Shown here: piece after piece, positions 33,015 through 33,307 of the stretch
How the letters are laid out: each line of letters begins with the position of its first letter
Position numbering within the stretch: position 1 is the stretch's first letter
The notes under the pieces: model-generated
Databases searched by the model: none
The model's input: only the letters and a program-made list of their open reading frames with translations
Told to the model about the DNA's origin: nothing
Assembly: GCF_000819985.1 (NCBI RefSeq)
Contig: NZ_CDBZ01000084.1
Coordinates: forward strand, 378 to 33,684
DNA: 33,307 nucleotides
Source of the DNA: Aeromonas media
GTDB taxonomy: Bacteria; Pseudomonadota; Gammaproteobacteria; Enterobacterales; Aeromonadaceae
Reading direction: 5' to 3'
Made by a program: the position numbers and the translations under genes

Positions 33015-33307
33015 ATGATGAAACCCAAGAGACTCCCCCTTCACAACAACAAGTGGGTGCGCCGCATCCACGCCTGGGCGGGCTTTGCCACCCTCACCCT
33101 GATGCTGCTCTACGGCCTGACCGGCCTCTGGCTCCAGCACAGGGCCGTGCTGCCCCTGCCCGGCCCCCACACCGAAAAGTCGAGCGAGGAGATAACGCTG
33201 GCCACGCCGCTGGCGAGCCCGGACGCACTGAAAGCCCTGCTGCAACAGCACTACCCCGAGGGCTTGGAGGAGGGGCGGATCAGCATCACCCCGGCCCGGA
33301 CCCTGCC
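33015..33307 (+). CDS. PepSY-associated membrane protein (partial, runs off the end)
   Basis: The 97 visible codons stay open to the window end. The N-terminal part has a cytoplasmic basic stretch (MMKPKRLPLHNNKWVRRIHAWAG) and a membrane segment (FATLTLMLLYGLTGLWLQHR) containing the RRIHxWxG pattern typical of PepSY-TM proteins, some of which reduce ferric siderophores in the inner membrane. A role in iron release from the siderophore taken up by the neighbouring receptor is inferred from context. A strong terminator separates the two genes, and no promoter of its own is visible. An ATG at 33018 is an alternative start. Confidence 0.75.
   Translation, partial: MMKPKRLPLHNNKWVRRIHAWAGFATLTLMLLYGLTGLWLQHRAVLPLPGPHTEKSSEEITLATPLASPDALKALLQQHYPEGLEEGRISITPARTL

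Overview
The window looks like ordinary chromosomal DNA from a GC-rich gammaproteobacterium, most likely an Aeromonas. This rests on protein family resemblance recognised from memory, the high GC at third codon positions, and the gene orders lptM-lysA-dapF-DUF484-xerC-yigB opposite cyaY, and cyaA divergent from hemCDXY. No searches were run. I saw no phage, insertion sequence, CRISPR array, rRNA or tRNA gene.

Layout. 1-3.1 kb: an NnrS-like nitric oxide response membrane protein converges on a SutR/YdcN-like HTH-cupin regulator, which is divergent from a BenE/YdcO-type transporter; the space between the last two holds two operator-like palindromes placed on a good promoter. 3.2-5.6 kb: a secreted protein of unknown function, an Lrp/AsnC regulator and a small Cys-based phosphatase. 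5.6-6.7 kb: metA, with a MetJ-type operator upstream and its own 3' end present in three tandem copies. 6.8-9.2 kb: an HD-GYP protein with changed signature residues, followed by a CinA/YfaY-like protein. 9.2-15.1 kb: YdjM-like membrane protein, FapA/DUF342 protein, YidA sugar phosphatase, PuuD-like amidotransferase, a small lipoprotein and YigB.

15.1-20.3 kb: the cell-wall and chromosome-resolution cluster xerC, DUF484, dapF, lysA and lptM on the minus strand, facing away from cyaY and an esterase. dapF and lysA act at successive steps (LL-DAP to meso-DAP to lysine). 20.4-27.2 kb: cyaA, with a CRP-like site near its probable TTG start, divergent from hemC-hemD-hemX-hemY, a tightly packed heme pathway operon ending in a strong terminator.

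27.2-33.3 kb: an intergenic hairpin repeat, a YeiW-like cysteine cluster protein, glpX, a general porin preceded by a PhoB-type promoter, a GNAT acetyltransferase, and a Fur-box-controlled TonB-dependent siderophore receptor followed by a PepSY membrane protein that runs off the window end. I found no clear new multi-gene system. The best leads are regulatory DNA (SutR-type operators, the porin Pho box), the metA 3' tandem repeat and the altered HD-GYP protein.
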